Source: Cardinalis cardinalis
Taxonomy: Eukaryota; Chordata; Aves; Passeriformes; Cardinalidae
Length of the DNA stretch: 64,000 nucleotides
Direction: 5' to 3'
Assembly (NCBI GenBank): GCA_014549065.1
Contig: JACDOX010000044.1
Coordinates: forward strand, 5,250,801 to 5,314,800
Shown here in pieces: positions 13,401 to 26,439 of this stretch (position 1 is the first letter of the stretch; each line of letters begins with the position of its first letter). The notes below the pieces were generated by a model. It was not told where the DNA came from, did no database searches, and saw only the letters and a list, made by a program, of their open reading frames with translations. A program made the position numbers and the translations under genes.

Positions 13401-15218
13401 TGCTCAGAGGCAGAGCTTTACAGTAGGAAAATAAGAATCAAAGCCAGCTCCCGAGGGACACATTATCCTTGGCTCCCAGGGCAAAAGAGATGACATGAAC
13501 TCATCACCCACCTTAGCAATAAATGCAATAACCACCCTCAGGAATTCACACCAGCTTGGGATCAATTCACACTCTGTTTTTGAAATCCAGCATGTAATTT
13601 AGCCTCTGCCAATATGGCTTCATTTTCATATTAAACTCAATGGCATTTTGCTACTTAAAAACACATTTATACTATCAATTGATATTTCACAGGAAATCAA
13701 GATTGATACCACCAGACAGTCTGGAATATAAACTAGAAGTGCTATAAAAATCACTCATCAAACGATTACTTGAGACTTAGGAATAGTTAGGAGAGAAATC
13801 AGGAATCTCAGTGCAGCAGCAAACAGCCTCTTTGCAGACATGTTTGCAGAATCCCACAGCAAAACATCAAGCCAGCAAATCCTTCCTGAACTAATCGTGG
13901 TGGTTTCCAACTTCAGAGCCCCCTTCTTTGGAGCTGGCAAGACTCCTTTCCCAAACTTCAAAGCTGCAAGACCTCAAAGATGCTTTACTGGGTTTACACT
14001 GGCCCACAGACCTGATGTATGGGGTTGATACTGGCCAGCAGCCCACGGATTCTCACACCTGGCCAACAGACTCCTGCAAAAGCTAGGCTTTGCTCCAGAA
14101 GCTGCAATCTTTACAACTGTTTCAAAGTAAGTATTTAACTCTCTGAAAGTTTTCCCCTTTGAAGAAACCTCGTGCAGGGACTTGGAGAGGTCTGGAGGAT
14201 CTCTGTAAATAAAGCTGGTGAGAGGGGGGATAAGTGTGTATGTTTGTTTAGTAGGGTTATGTTACATCTTCTACGCCACCCTGTATTTTAAGGCAGGAAA
14301 ATCTGCTCAGAAATGCTTTCAGAAAGAAGCAAAAAAAAAGATTTTTGAGTGGAGAAGAGCTAAATTTAGCAGGTGAATCCCTCAGCTTTTCTACAGCATC
14401 CCAAAGCATGCTAGCTGGCAGCAGTATTCAGAAAACAAACCCTTAATTCCAATATTTAAGGTCTAACGATTGTTAAATACTCCTAGAACCAAAACAGGCT
14501 CCCTAGGTTGATTTTTTTTTACTTTTTATTTCAGCTTGTTCCAGCATTTATTATTATAGATTACTTCTAATTGCAAACCAGTAGGAAATTTCAGACCCCC
14601 TCTGGATAGCACACATGACGCCAAGGGCAGTATCTCATCTATACACCTCTATCCCAGGAAAGCAATGCTTCAGAAGTATTTTTACAGGCACTCAGAACCA
14701 TCTAGTAAGTTTAAAATTGTTGCCACACTGAGGCTGTGATTCCAGGTAAGAATCCAGGGTAGGAACATGTCTAGCTTTAACCCTGGCTTAAGCTAGACCA
14801 ATGAACTCCCATGGAAGATCAATGGAAATGGAAAATGGTAGTCATGCTCTGTACCACTACTTACTTACAGCAAGTACTCAGCCGTATTTTTTTGTCTGCT
14901 CTAACATTAGAGGCAGATTTCAAAAGAACCATCTCCCATCCAGCCTATCTTTAATGGTTTTTCTGGCTGGACCCCATCAGCAGCAATGGAAGCTGGCAGA
15001 AAGCAGAGACAGCAAAGGATAGATGAGGATTGTTTTAGGGAAGAGTTATTTTCACCCAATGTAACTCTTCAGCAGACAACATTCCTGCTATGAGGCACCA
15101 TCCTGCCTTTTCTAAGTTCATCCAGCATTTCTCCAAGGAAACCCTTCTAAAACCCACTGCTATGAGATTTACTGCTGCTCCTGTCCCAAATGTATGGGCT
15201 TGTGCAAACAAAACACTT

Positions 15219-15283
15219 AAAAAAACCCCATCCAACCAAACAAACAAAAAAACCCAACCAAACAAAAAACCAAAACCACATGA
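15219..15283 (+). repeat. A/C low-complexity tract
   Basis: About 62 bases are almost purely A and C, in CCAACCAAACAAACAAAA-type units, with one T. The minus-strand open frame across it (15,035-15,286) is rich in F, G, V and W because it translates a G/T tract, and is not a protein. Confidence 0.85.
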
Positions 15284-16880
15284 CAAACCAAAAGTATTTT
15301 TAAAAAGAGATGGAAAAAACGTGTGCCAAGATCACAGCTTCACCTGAAACTGAAATCAGATTTTTCTGCATGCAAGGCATTACAGACATGTACCTTGTAC
15401 AGATAGTCAGCAGTAGCCAAGCTGGAGGCAGGTTTAGCCCTTCCCAGCAAGCAGGACGCTACCAGCCCTGCAGAAGAGCCTTGGATCCCTTTCACTGTGA
15501 ATTTATTTTGATAGTCAGATAATCATTGATCTGCCTGCTTGCCTACCGAGTGATAATACATGCCGTATTAACTGCAGAATGCTTTTCTTTTCCCTCAGTC
15601 TTTGTAATTAAGATTTCTAGATCACTTCAGGGAAGCACATCTTCTTGTGGGCTGCCTTACTTTCAGAAAAATTAAGAGCTTCCATGGTTTCTACTATGAA
15701 ACAGAAAAGGCAGTGGAAAATGATCCTGGGCTAAAGGAAGTGAACTTTAAGTTGTACTTAGGAAACCTGCAATCATTTCAGATTATCAGCAGCACCTAAG
15801 CAACTTAGAAAAACAAATTCCCACAGCTTCCACTGGTGGGTCAGCCTCTAAAACTGCTAAATATGATTTCTGTAAGTCCTTCATTGACATGAGCACACAA
15901 ATCCTACTGACTTATAAAGTGCCCTAAGTGCTACCAGAAAGAATTTTAAAAGGTGTTTAGGCTCCTATTTCATCCTGAAATCAACAATAATTAGCCACAG
16001 ACTTTCAAGAATACTCCCCAAGGGCAATGAACAATTAAACTTTCATGTTATTTAAAGGAGACTTTTTAAACTTCATGAATTACTGATCATTCAGTTTCTA
16101 GCCTGTAATGGACGAGAAAGAAAAAAAAAAAAAAGAGCGATGGAAAAAAAATAACCAAAAAAACAGGAAAAACCCCCATTTTCTCTTTTTCTAGCAATGT
16201 TTTTCTTTGCATGACTGATTTTAAGAAACATAATGGAAGTGCAAAACTCGGAACAGAAAGTAAATCATAGAAAGGTTAAAAAGCTCACTAAGACACTAAG
16301 CAAAATATCTAAATTTGTAATTTCTGCTAACTTTTTCACCGGCATATTCCAGGGTTTCTTCACTGGGTCTCATCAACACAGAAACCAGCAACTCAAGTCC
16401 TCCCATCGAAACATCTTCTTTCATAGAAGGGAAGGAAACACTGATTTCAGAAGAGGCTGAGGGTTTTTTTTGAGATAAGAAGAAAGATACCTATGCAAGA
16501 ATTCGCCATAACAGGTAGTGTTTAAATGAGGGACTTTGACTAAGGATTTAAATACCTGGCTGGGCAGCACAACCTACATGGCTCAGTCTGTGATTGCACA
16601 GGGAGGGCTGGAAATCAGCATATGGCATCTACCGAGTGTTTCCCAACCTCCAGGACTGTCTGCAAACCCTGCCTAACAACTGGCTGCAGCACAAACAAAT
16701 ACCTCAATAACTCCTAAGATAAAGTCTTTCAGCTCCTGGAGAACTGGTTGGGTGATTGTGATGCAAACCATCACCGACTGAGGCAGTAAATACGGTGGGG
16801 AAGGAGTGGGCGGTGGAGAGCTTTGTCCAACTCTAAAACGGGACATTTAGCATTCCTGGCTAAATGTTTGCCCTGTGGAT

Positions 16881-16908
16881 ATGCAGGGAGATGAATGCAG
16901 GGAGATGA
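16881..16908. repeat. Two tandem 14-bp units
   Basis: ATGCAGGGAGATGA is repeated head to tail twice without mismatch. Confidence 0.85.
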
Positions 16909-17686
16909 ATAAAATCAACAGCCCAGAAAAGCTCAGCTGGCTCAGAGCAGCACCCAGGAGCATCACCCTTGAGTGAACTTGGGAATGGCACAGCCGGATT
17001 TGTGCTCATCCTCCTTAGGCTTGGAGCAATGGGGAAGATGGAAAACTACCTCCTCCAAGGACTGACTATGAATTTTAAACTCTAACATTTAAAAATGCAG
17101 TGATATCACTAGCAAAAGCATGAAATAATTTACTGAAACAGTTATAAACTTTTCTCCACAGAAAACATAAAATAGGAAGATTTTCCATAAATATTCTGTG
17201 TAAAAAACAACAACCGAAGCTATTTTGGAGAAAATGAAAACTGTGTTTTACTGCCAACATTTCTGATTAAACAATTTACTCAAAAAGCCTATTTTATGAT
17301 AAAACGAAACTTAAAAACACTGACATTATTGCAAAACATATGTCTTCTGCAAAGATATTAAAAGCTAGGTAGTAAACTTGTGCTCCATTTTATTCCTTTT
17401 AAGGTTAAACAACCTTTTTCCTTTAAGAGTAAATTGAGACTCAAAGTCCAAAATTACTGCTTTTAGAATGCAAGAGTACAGTAGTTTCAGATCACAGTCC
17501 CTGTACCAATTTGTTCAGAATATTCTCTTTGATTCTGTTTGCAAAACTACCAACACACAACATTTTTATGTATTGATGCTCTGTACTCAGCAAGATCAGG
17601 GCTCATGCAGGAGGACCAATTTGGGAAGAGGGAGAGGCAGCATGGCTGTGTTAAAGCAAAGAGGAGGAGGAGAATTTGCCTCAGTC

Positions 17687-17723
17687 AGGATTTGTTACAA
17701 GAGGATTTGTTACAAGGATTTGT
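17687..17723. repeat. Tandem 15-bp unit, about 2.5 copies
   Basis: AGGATTTGTTACAAG occurs at 17,687 and 17,702, and its first nine bases recur at 17,715. Confidence 0.85.
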
Positions 17724-17811
17724 CCCTGCTCCCAGTTAGCAAGGGACATTGCTTTATTTCTTGTTTCTCTTCCACTACATGAAGCTGATTTTTAAAAGGT
17801 ATGTACTGATA

Positions 17812-18083
17812 GGCTAAGGGGAAATGCCTTCAAGCTGAAAGAAGGTAGATTTAGATTAGATATTAGGAAAAAATTCTTTTCTGTGAGGGTAGTGAGGCAC
17901 TGGCACAGGTTGCCCAGAGAAGTGATAGATATAGATACCCATCCCTGGAAGTGTTCAAGGCCAGGTTGGATGGGGCTCTGAGCAATCTGGTTTACTGGAA
18001 GGTGTCCCTGCCCATGGCAGGAGGAGGGAAACTAGATGATCTCTATTGTCACTTCCAAACCAAACCATTCTGTGATATTCAAC
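17812..18083 (+). mobile_element. CR1 LINE 3' end, plus strand
   Basis: This is a severely 5'-truncated CR1 copy covering only the end of ORF2 and the 3' tail. Translation still shows the CR1 ORF2 terminus (VFKARLDGALSNLVYWK), and the copy ends in CAAACCATTCTGTGAT, matching the CR1 tail. Upstream recognisable words are GGAAAAAATTCTTTTCTGTGAGGGT and GCACTGGCACAGGTTGCCCAGAG-type sequence. It lies about 25 bases upstream of a G/T-rich tract. Confidence 0.93.
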
Positions 18084-18111
18084 TTTTCTTGCTTTTTGTG
18101 TGCACAAACTT

Positions 18112-18171
18112 TCGGGTTTTGCGGGGTTTTTTTGTGTTGTGGTTTTCTTTTTGTTTGTTTGTTTTTTTTTA
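18112..18171 (-). repeat. G/T low-complexity tract (A/C on the minus strand)
   Basis: G/T-only runs such as GGGTTTTGCGGGG and GTTTGTTTG follow the CR1 tail at 18,083. This is the one tract of the series with clearly opposite strand orientation. Confidence 0.85.
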
Positions 18172-18179
18172 ATAAAGAC

Positions 18180-21090
18180 AAATTACTTTCTCCCCACTCC
18201 TCTCTGCTTTCAGACATTTTTCTGAAGAAAACAGTAAACTTCAAACAGCTGGACTACCACCCAAGAACACACAAATGCTACTCAGGGCAAGACCCTGTGC
18301 ATTAATTGCAGGATGGCAAGCAAGCCATCCATTTGCCAACATTTATATGCACTTATATGTGAGGTGTACAAAATTTTTGGGCCAGGAGCTCCACATCAGC
18401 TTCCTTGCTGGCCCATGCAAAGCACTGCTGGTGTACAGAACGCAATGACTTTCCACCATGCAACAGGGCCAGTAGATATGGCTAGCCCAAGCTGTTTAAT
18501 GGTTAATGCCTGACTTTCACCCAGGGGCATTTAAATACAGGGAAAGCACTGTGCTGTGCATGTCAGCTGAGAACAGGAAGGATGAGTACATTTTTGGCAG
18601 GGCAAGGAGGGATCAGCCCCCCAACTACTGAGGTCTCTGAGGCACTGCCCCTACTGCAGGCCAGTGAAAGCACATTTAGAGAGCCAATGCCCTACTAAAG
18701 GCACCTGCAGTGCCAGCCTGGGTGGCAGACAGCAGGAATTCTTCCCTTTGGAGGAACTCTCCATCTGTGCATCCCTGCTCCTGTGCATGCTCTCTGGAAA
18801 AGCAACTCCAGCTCGTGGCCATACCAGCAAGCAGGCAACTCAGCAGCATTCACCTCTCACAAACAAAGAAATCTGATCATCCCCAGTAATTTCCTTAGGA
18901 TAGATTGCAGCAGAAGCCTAGAGCAAAATTAACTGGATGTTCTGTCAAAGCCATTAGACCAGGACTGAACTCAAAGAAAATTATGTTCACTGATGCCTTC
19001 ATATTTACTTTAGAATGCAGTCATTTTGACGGGTTCATGAGGTAGAAAGATCTCATTTTATGAAGGTCTTAAGGGACAAAAGGAGCAGAAATATAACATG
19101 CTGCTGTCTCAGTCAGCAAAATGATCACAAAATTACTTTACAACTGACTTTCAAAACTACAAATCCAGTTATTCTAAGTAATTTCAGCCTTTTAAAAAAG
19201 ATACATGGTGCTTCAGGTTGACCAAAAAAGCAACAAACTCAATAAGTATGATTGGGACAATTTTCCTTCCTTGTAAAATGATGTTTCTGCACATAACCAC
19301 CTTCATCTCCTTCAGTTCAAGAGCAACTTAAGAAGCACATCCTACCAACCACACAACAAAGAACAGACTTCATTTGCAATCGAGCCACCAACTACCCCAA
19401 AACCTTGTTAAGATTCAATGGGTACCAACCTAGGGTCTCCTTTGCCTCTTTATTAACAATTTCTATCCAGAATTAGCAAAACACCGAAATTTCCAAAACT
19501 TTTAATTCCTCACATGTAATTACTTGCCTGCTCAGCATCAAAGGCATGCACCAGCCTCACTTTCAGGGCCACAACAGCACCAGTGAGCAGCACGAGTGAT
19601 TTTCTGTGCTCTTTTGTACAAAAAACCTTGCCAGTAAGGCCAGGATGGAGCTTTGGAAAGGCTCCTCCTCCCTGTGGCACCAATGCTACCCCAAAAGGTG
19701 GCCAAACACACAAACAGGGGTTTACAGAAAACTCGTAGGATGAACTGCCTTGGAGACAATATCTCCTCTCCCAGTTCAGTACAGTACAATTAGAAAAAAA
19801 TTTCCTGGCTGCAATTACTTGGTTCCCAAGCCCTGAAATTACCACAGAGCTCTAAGTCCTGTTTGTATGCAGGAGGTGTGCTGGGGAAGAACAAAAACAG
19901 GGCTGTCCCGTGTTGAGACTTTCCACGCTGCAGAAAAACTTGCTGTGAGCACAGCTGGGTGCATCCAGCACAATGCTAAAAAGGAGAGTCGGGGGTTTTT
20001 TTTAACTTTTTGCCTATTTCCACCTGCAGCACTTAAAAAGTGATGCCCTTAAAATAATAATCATTAAAAAAAAATAGAAGTCCACTTTTTTCCTTCATTT
20101 AAATTGATTAATGTCTTAATTTCTGCCTCCATCACATTTTAATTTTATTTTCTACTCTTTGCTTTTTGTGCAGTCCTTTTAAATAAAACCCTCTGCTCTA
20201 ATTTAAAATACAAATAATAAATACTAAATAAATAAATACAATAACAAAGCCCCAATAATTTAAGGAAACTAAAATTGAGGAATTTAATTAATTTTAACCC
20301 CACTGTGCTTGCTAGAATAAGAAAAACCCAACTAAATGCAATAAAAGCAGCATGGTCGGACTGCTGACTGCAGTTAATGCATTGTATCTGTAAGAAGAGC
20401 AACTTTTCTTGGCCTGTCCAGAATATTTTCCCTTTCTCAAGGCCTTTTACGGGAAATCCTCCAGCATTACAAGCTGAAGATTCACCTCAGGAGTGTAGGG
20501 AGGGGCTGAAGCAGCACTGCCTGGGGTCACCCGTGGCTTTCAGGGAAAGCCAGAGCCACCACCCAACCAAGGCCAGAAGAGCTGAGGGAGAGCACAAGCC
20601 TGGGACCCCTGACCTGGCTGAGGCACGGACAGCAGAGATGCTGCTGGTCGATGTCTGAGGCAAGGAGGAGCTATTTCTGCAAGCCCCAGCAAGCTCAGGA
20701 ATTTAAATCCCTTCCCAGGAATCCATGTCACATGTGCCTGGCCCTGCCCTGACGTCAAGGACAACCTGAATTATACAGGGATGAAATAATTAGGCAAAAC
20801 ACATCTTGTAAAATTATCAAAGTACATCTGATATCTGAAGCACACAATGTTACAATAACTGCAACATCTGCATAACCTGTCAGAAGCAATAGAAATAAAT
20901 GAACATTGCTGTTATTAGTGCTGAAGTTGTCTTTAAACTCATTAAAATCACCATAGCCTCAGACCCAGGGAGCAGAAAGGTGCTTTATGACATCTGTGGT
21001 GATTACATGAGGAATCTGATCAAGCTGGTAGATACAGCCTTTCAAGCAGCCAGAGGGCTCTGAAAAAGTTATTATTTCTGGACAAAAAGA
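18180..21090. other. Gene-free unique sequence
   Basis: No exon, RNA or transposable element is recognised. The part at 20,040-20,340 is very AT-rich (AAATAAATAAATA patches). Near 20,860-21,060 the sequence is repeat-free and slightly enhancer-like, but nothing specific can be said. Confidence 0.5.
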
Positions 21091-21093
21091 AGG

Positions 21094-21340
21094 GGAAGGA
21101 AAGGAAGGAAAGGAAGGAAAGGAAGGAAAGGAAGGAAAGGAAGGAAAGGAAGGAAAGGAAGGAAAGGAAGGAAAGGAAGGNNNNNNNNNNNNNNNNNNNN
21201 NNNNNNNNNNNNNNNNNNNNNNNNNNNNNNNNNNNNNNNNNNNNNAGGAAGGAAAGGAAGGAAAGGAAGGAAAGGAAGGAAAGGAAGGAAAGGAAGGAAA
21301 GGAAGGAAAGGAAGGAAAGGAAGGAAAGGAAGGAAAGGAA
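21094..21340. repeat. GGAAGGAAA 9-bp minisatellite
   Basis: The plus strand is a pure-purine tandem array of the 9-mer GGAAGGAAA, a GGAA plus GGAAA alternation. About 9.7 visible units lie left of an assembly gap and about 10.4 right of it. Unit starts on both sides fall on the same 9-bp register (21,121 + 9n gives 21,175 and 21,247). No mismatches are visible within the array. GGAA is the core of ETS-factor sites, and long pure purine-pyrimidine arrays can form triplex DNA. Neither role is shown here. Confidence 0.97.
21181..21245. other. Assembly gap, 65 N
   Basis: 65 consecutive N lie inside the minisatellite. The interval between flanking unit starts (21,175 to 21,247) is 72 bases, exactly eight units, so the gap length is compatible with uninterrupted array. 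Confidence 0.99.
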
Positions 21341-21844
21341 TTATCGATCCTGCATTTCCACTTTGAGCAAAATTAAATCCCTCCCCCTGAGGAAAAAAAA
21401 ATCAGAAACCAGGCTTTAAAAAAAAATTATTAAGTATGAATGTGGCTCACTAGAAATACATAAACTGGAAAAAATAAATAATAAAAAGGAAACTCAAAGC
21501 AAATCTTGTGGTCAGATCAGAATACTTAGGCTTGTTGTAATTAAGATTGATTTTAATGGATAAATGTTGGTTTTGGCATCCTGTCTCCCACCTAGAAGCA
21601 CACACTTCAAATTTCTGACTAATATTTGCATTTCAAATTGCCCAGAAAGTGATATCATCTTAAGTTAGCTCTCTGGGACCTACAAAGCAAATAGGTAAAC
21701 TTGGGGCTCCTAGAGGAAGGACAGAAGTCCCTGGAAGGGAGAACTCTGTCCTGCTTTTGTTAGTTTTGCAAACATGTATAGGCAATGCACATAGCCAGGT
21801 GTGTAAAAAGCAATTTTACCACTCCAAGCTGAGGAAGTGGAAGG

Positions 21845-21945
21845 TGTATATACTCCTGAGTATATGTGTGTATGTGTACATATGAGTATAGGAGGACACA
21901 CATGAGTAGGTAATACTCATATATATATATATATACTTTTTTTTT
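21845..21945. repeat. TA-rich patch with inverted repeats
   Basis: The stretch includes TATATACTCCTGAGTATATG, with 8-base arms around a two-base centre, then alternating TATG/TGTA words, and ends in an (AT)n run at about 21,919-21,935 followed by ten T. It is a low-complexity, cruciform-prone patch. Confidence 0.75.
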
Positions 21946-22445
21946 TAATCTGCATCAAGTGTAAGCACTAAGGCGTCAAGTCAAGGTCCACCCACCCTCA
22001 CACCCAGACAGATCCAGCCCAAGCACCCTGCCATGCTGAGCCAGAGTGGGACACTGCGGCTCTTCCCCATTTAAGTGAGCGCTGCAAGAGGCTCCTGCAG
22101 AGCACAGCAAATCCACTCTCCAAGCACTGTGTTTTGATGAATGCCAAACAACAGGAGGAAAAACGTGGCCAGCCAGGAGCACAGGGAGGCAGAGGATGAT
22201 TTCAATAGCCTCCCTCTCCTGCCTTGAAGCCAAACACCAGCTCCAATGTCCCACACTGGGATCTGAGCTGACTCTCCAGTGCAGCAAAGCATAAAAAGCT
22301 GCTAATCAGAAAACTTTCCCCTCTATCAGGAGTCAAATACAGGTAATTCATCTCACCAGTAAAATCACCCAAATATAAATCAGGGCTGGCTGCAGTCCCA
22401 TGAGATTGCCAGAGCTGCACCTGTCTGTAAAGCAGACACACCCGG

Positions 22446-22497
22446 AGCTCCATATAGGATACACCTAAAGCTCTATATAGGACCTACCTAAAGCTGA
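22446..22497. repeat. Tandem 23-bp unit, two imperfect copies
   Basis: AGCTCCATATAGGATACACCTAA is followed at 22,469 by a copy reading AGCTCTATATAGGACCTACC at its start. A third partial AGCT follows. Confidence 0.8.
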
Positions 22498-22670
22498 GCT
22501 CCTGCCTGGCTGTTTATAAAACTGTGAAAGGCTAAAAAATCCAGCAGGTGTGAACCAAGAAGTGTGCTTTCATTACTGTGAATCTTCCCTCCTCCACAGG
22601 CAGGAGTCTTCTCTGATAGAAAATAAGTGAGGGAGAGGATGGGGCAAAAGAAGCTCTGTAGTGCCAAAAG

Positions 22671-22715
22671 CAACCCAAGTAATACAAGTAACCCAGATAA
22701 CGCAAGTAACCCAGC
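22671..22715. repeat. Short tandem repeat, CAAGTAACCCAGATAACG unit
   Basis: CAAGTAACCCAG occurs at 22,685 and again 18 bases later, with a degenerate copy just upstream. Confidence 0.75.
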
Positions 22716-23252
22716 TTTGACTTGTAAAAATGTAATTTTTTCAGGGTTCAACTCTTTGCAGTGATTCAGAGCACTGCTCCTTTCACAGCCAGCAGCAGGC
22801 AGCTTGCTCACCAGCTCTCTCAAGCAAATTGGTTTGCTCCTAGGGGCAAAAGCAAGTTCTCTTCTGAAGAAATCCCCAGGACTCAGCTTTTAAGGATTAT
22901 TTTCTGTACTGGAACTGTTTATTATCTAAATAAATTTCAGGGATGGCTACACATCCATCCCTCCCTCTGATGACCTAACTATATTTCCACCTGCAGCTAG
23001 GACAGTTTGGGGTGCACGTGTGGCACACAGGCTTGACAAAAACAAGTCATCATCCAGCACTTTATAGTTAGAACTACTGAATGCAGCTTGTGCCATTGCC
23101 AAGCTCTTCCTTTTAATAACATATCTACTGTTTGATGCTGCGAAGATTTTCCAGCATGTAATTAAAGTCCAGGGAAGTCTTGCAGGCAGCAGTAAGATGA
23201 AACTGATACAGTGCTATGTAAAGTCTAGCATGTAGGTTATACAGTTGGTGGG

Positions 23253-23280
23253 TATATATAAATATATATATGCATATAAT
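23253..23280. repeat. AT dinucleotide-like tract
   Basis: TATATATAAATATATATATG followed by CATATAAT, a short low-complexity AT tract. Confidence 0.85.
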
Positions 23281-26200
23281 ATCTTCATTCCTTTACACAC
23301 CCATGCCTTCTCAACATATTATTAATAGCAGCAGAGCTTGGAGTGCTGCATACGTAGGAACTCTGTTGATGTAACATTTTGCATGTTTATTCTCAATGGA
23401 TATTTGTGATTAACTCTGCAGGACATTTCTTTTGTATCTCTGCTGAGAAAATATTATTAAATGGTAACGGCCCCCCTTCTTGCAGGTGGCCTGCAGATTT
23501 TGTGTGCTGTTAAAAGATTAGTTACAAATCAATCTGGAAAACAGGGTAAGGACAAGGTTCAGTAACTTAATGAGAGCTCTGATACAGTCCTCCTTTTGAA
23601 GTTCTCCTCTTTTCTAAGGAACCTGGTGAGACATCAGAGGCCAGAGACTGCAAAATCACTCATAAAAATCTTACTGAATTCTTCTGTGAGGTCAGTCACT
23701 CACCTACAACCTGGGTGGCAAAAGTATTTGATTCCTGTCAATTGCAGCCATGACCCTGGGTTCATGTGAATGAGTCTCTGTATAACTCTTGAAAGAATTC
23801 TTGAGAAATTAGTTTGCTGTGTCAAAATTTAATGTTCAAAATTTCATGTTACAAAGAATAAAATCACAATCCTCATTACCATTCAATGAGACCAGTCAAG
23901 TTGATTTACCTGTGTTTATATAAAGTTGAGCACTAGCTTCTGATTAAAACTAAAATGATAAGAAATGAGCTGAAATGTCAGCCACCATCCCACAGCTCAT
24001 CTACAGCATCACAGATTAGAATTTTAAACTGGGGTATAAAGAAATATCTGCCTGCACACAGCATGAATATGGAAAACATTCAGATACCAAATCTGTGTTC
24101 TCAGCCCTTCCTCCAGAATTCTGCATCTTTTTCATTAGCAAGTAAATAAATACGTGCAAGAGCCACACTGTGCTCCAGCAATGAATAAAAGACCCACAGC
24201 AACCCAGATAAACAAATCTACATGCACATCTTTTCCTCCCTCCCCGGGACAGTTATTATACCCTCTTTCACTGACTCAATGAGAATAAATTCAAACTCCT
24301 ACAACTTACTGAAGGTAAACTATTGCAGGGCTAGAAATGCCAATTTTTGGCTGTGTGCCACGATGCAGAGTGCCCAGCCCTGCCCACTGGGGCACCTGCA
24401 CCTAGCACAGCAGCCCCCTTTTCTTCCCCAAAGTTTAGCTAAGACAAGAAAAGACAAAGTATGTTCCTTCCAAAGACAGCCAGCTAGTCTCAGAGGTTTC
24501 TAAAAAGCACTTGTAATGAAGAACTTTTCAGCCATAATCTGTTTCTCATGCATTTTTATTTATTTTTGGTATCCACCATTTCCTGGAAGTTTAATGGTCC
24601 CAGTACTGGGCTGCATTTGCTTCTCCTCTAAAACCAATGGCAGCACATTTAATGATTTACTGTAATTTGAACTAAGCATGGCTCACAAACCATGCTGTAA
24701 ATTTAATCCCTATTTCACCTAAGAAGACAAAATAAAGTTTGAAAGAAACTGCTCAGAACAAGGCAGACCTTTAAGCAGCTCTGCAGTTCACTGAATTTGG
24801 TTACTAAAAGAAGATTAAAGCGAAAACCAAGGGGATAAATAACTAAGTTAATCCCTATGAGCTTTCTGTGCAGTCAGTCCTGACTTCCTTCCACCCCAAT
24901 GGCATTTCAGGTGTTCAGTGCTTGAAAGCCACGAAGCAGCCCCCAGGAAGAACAGGTGAGTGATTCACAAAGTAATAAATGCCTAAACACAAGAAGTTTG
25001 GGAATCTTTTCACTTGTATTTGGATGTCATCATTTTTAAGATCCATAATTAAAAATTTTCCCAGGCAGTTACGAGGTGAAGCAGCCAATGTGCTGAGATT
25101 CCCCTGGGACCACACAAATCTAAGTGACAGGGCGGATGAAAAAGAGTGTACACTGGAAGACACATGGTAAAAATGATGATAAATTGGAAACAAGAGGGTT
25201 TTCACCTGGTGCAACAGCATAGTATGAAATTTTCAATTTCCTTCATTCAAGCTCCATCCCAGAACAGCAAGTAATCAAAGTATAAAGAGAGGGTATAAAA
25301 CAGGCTTGCACAGTATTCCAGAGACCTCCTTTCTTATGGTGAGTCTGTAAAGAATCAACATTAATAGGGTCCCAACTGGAGTTCAGATTCTGGGAATTAA
25401 CATGCTATCAATAAATAATAAAAGCCAGCACGAGAGGAGGAGAAATTTATGGCTTTGTCACTGCATGGAAGGAAGCAAAAAAATAATAATAAAGAGAAAA
25501 TTGGATACTGCTTGCAGTACTATCTTCAAGAATAAAAGCACTCCTGCTGATAGAGCTGAGATCTGCTGGCTGTCAGACAAAGATGGGGACATTCACTCTT
25601 TTATTTGTATCATTGCTCCTTCCACCAAGGTGCTTCAGAGCAGGTTCAGAGCAGGGTTTGGGTCCTAAATGAACAGAGAGCGCAATAAATCTCCACCCAC
25701 GGCACTCTGGCACCAGCAGCACTTGGGCTGGATGGCCAGACCTCAGCTATGCTGCACCACACACTGGCAAACCCTAGCTGCCCAGACAGGCAGTGCACAA
25801 TACTCACTGCTGTCTCCAGTGAAGCTCTCAGTGAAGCAAGTGTGACTCAGAGCCCGCTGTTGCCAAACTGGGACACCTCCTGTGAAACTGCTGCTTTCCG
25901 TGCATTATTTTTAGCTTTCTAATTATACAGTTACCAAACATACCAGGAAGGCTGAGTGGGTCCCTCCTTAAGTGGGGAGAAAAAAAAAAAGTGGCAGCAA
26001 TATGAAGTAATTGAGATGGTTTCAATAAAGAAAAAAAAAAGTGACTACCAGCATAGGAGGTGATAACACACCGAAACCCACAAGTCTGACAGAACAAAGA
26101 GATCTGCAAGAGCACTGGTCAGGTAACACACTAAAAACACAAGCTGGATGCAAGACTCCCGGGGCCAGCTCTGTGCAACTCTCCACCCACAGAAAGCATG

Positions 26201-26439
26201 GGCGACCTGAAAATTAAACCATAACCTCTCCATACATCCTGGGGCAGAGGCTGACATTTCCAAGCACCTGGTGAGCTGTCAGCAGCCAGAAGAATTGGTA
26301 TAATAGACTGTCTATCAGCAGTTAAGTTGTATCATAAGCTAGTAGTAATATCCTATGATGGTGCCTTTTAATTTATTTTTAGTGCTCTAACACCCAACAG
26401 CGCAGGAAGAATACATTTCCAAATGGGTCTGCTGGCTCA

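Larger units (their letters stand above)
6376..15200. other. Gene-free sequence, mostly unique
   Basis: No exon, RNA gene or recognisable transposable element was found over nearly 9 kb. Unresolved bases occur at 7,186, 8,995 and 11,254. Small features inside are T-rich and A-rich runs near 11,717-11,760, an AT-rich patch of ATTATT/AATAAT at 12,495-12,535, and homopolymer runs near 14,330 and 14,515. The 8,589-9,116 open frame and the 10,130-10,440 block are listed separately. Confidence 0.55.
15290..17800. other. Gene-free sequence with small tandem duplications
   Basis: No exon or transposable element is recognised. An A-rich patch lies at 16,120-16,175. Two short tandem repeats at 16,881 and 17,687 are listed separately. 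Confidence 0.55.

Noticed and set aside
15035..15347. Frames rich in F, G, V, W or in K, P, T, N
   Set aside because: Translation of an A/C tract on either strand.
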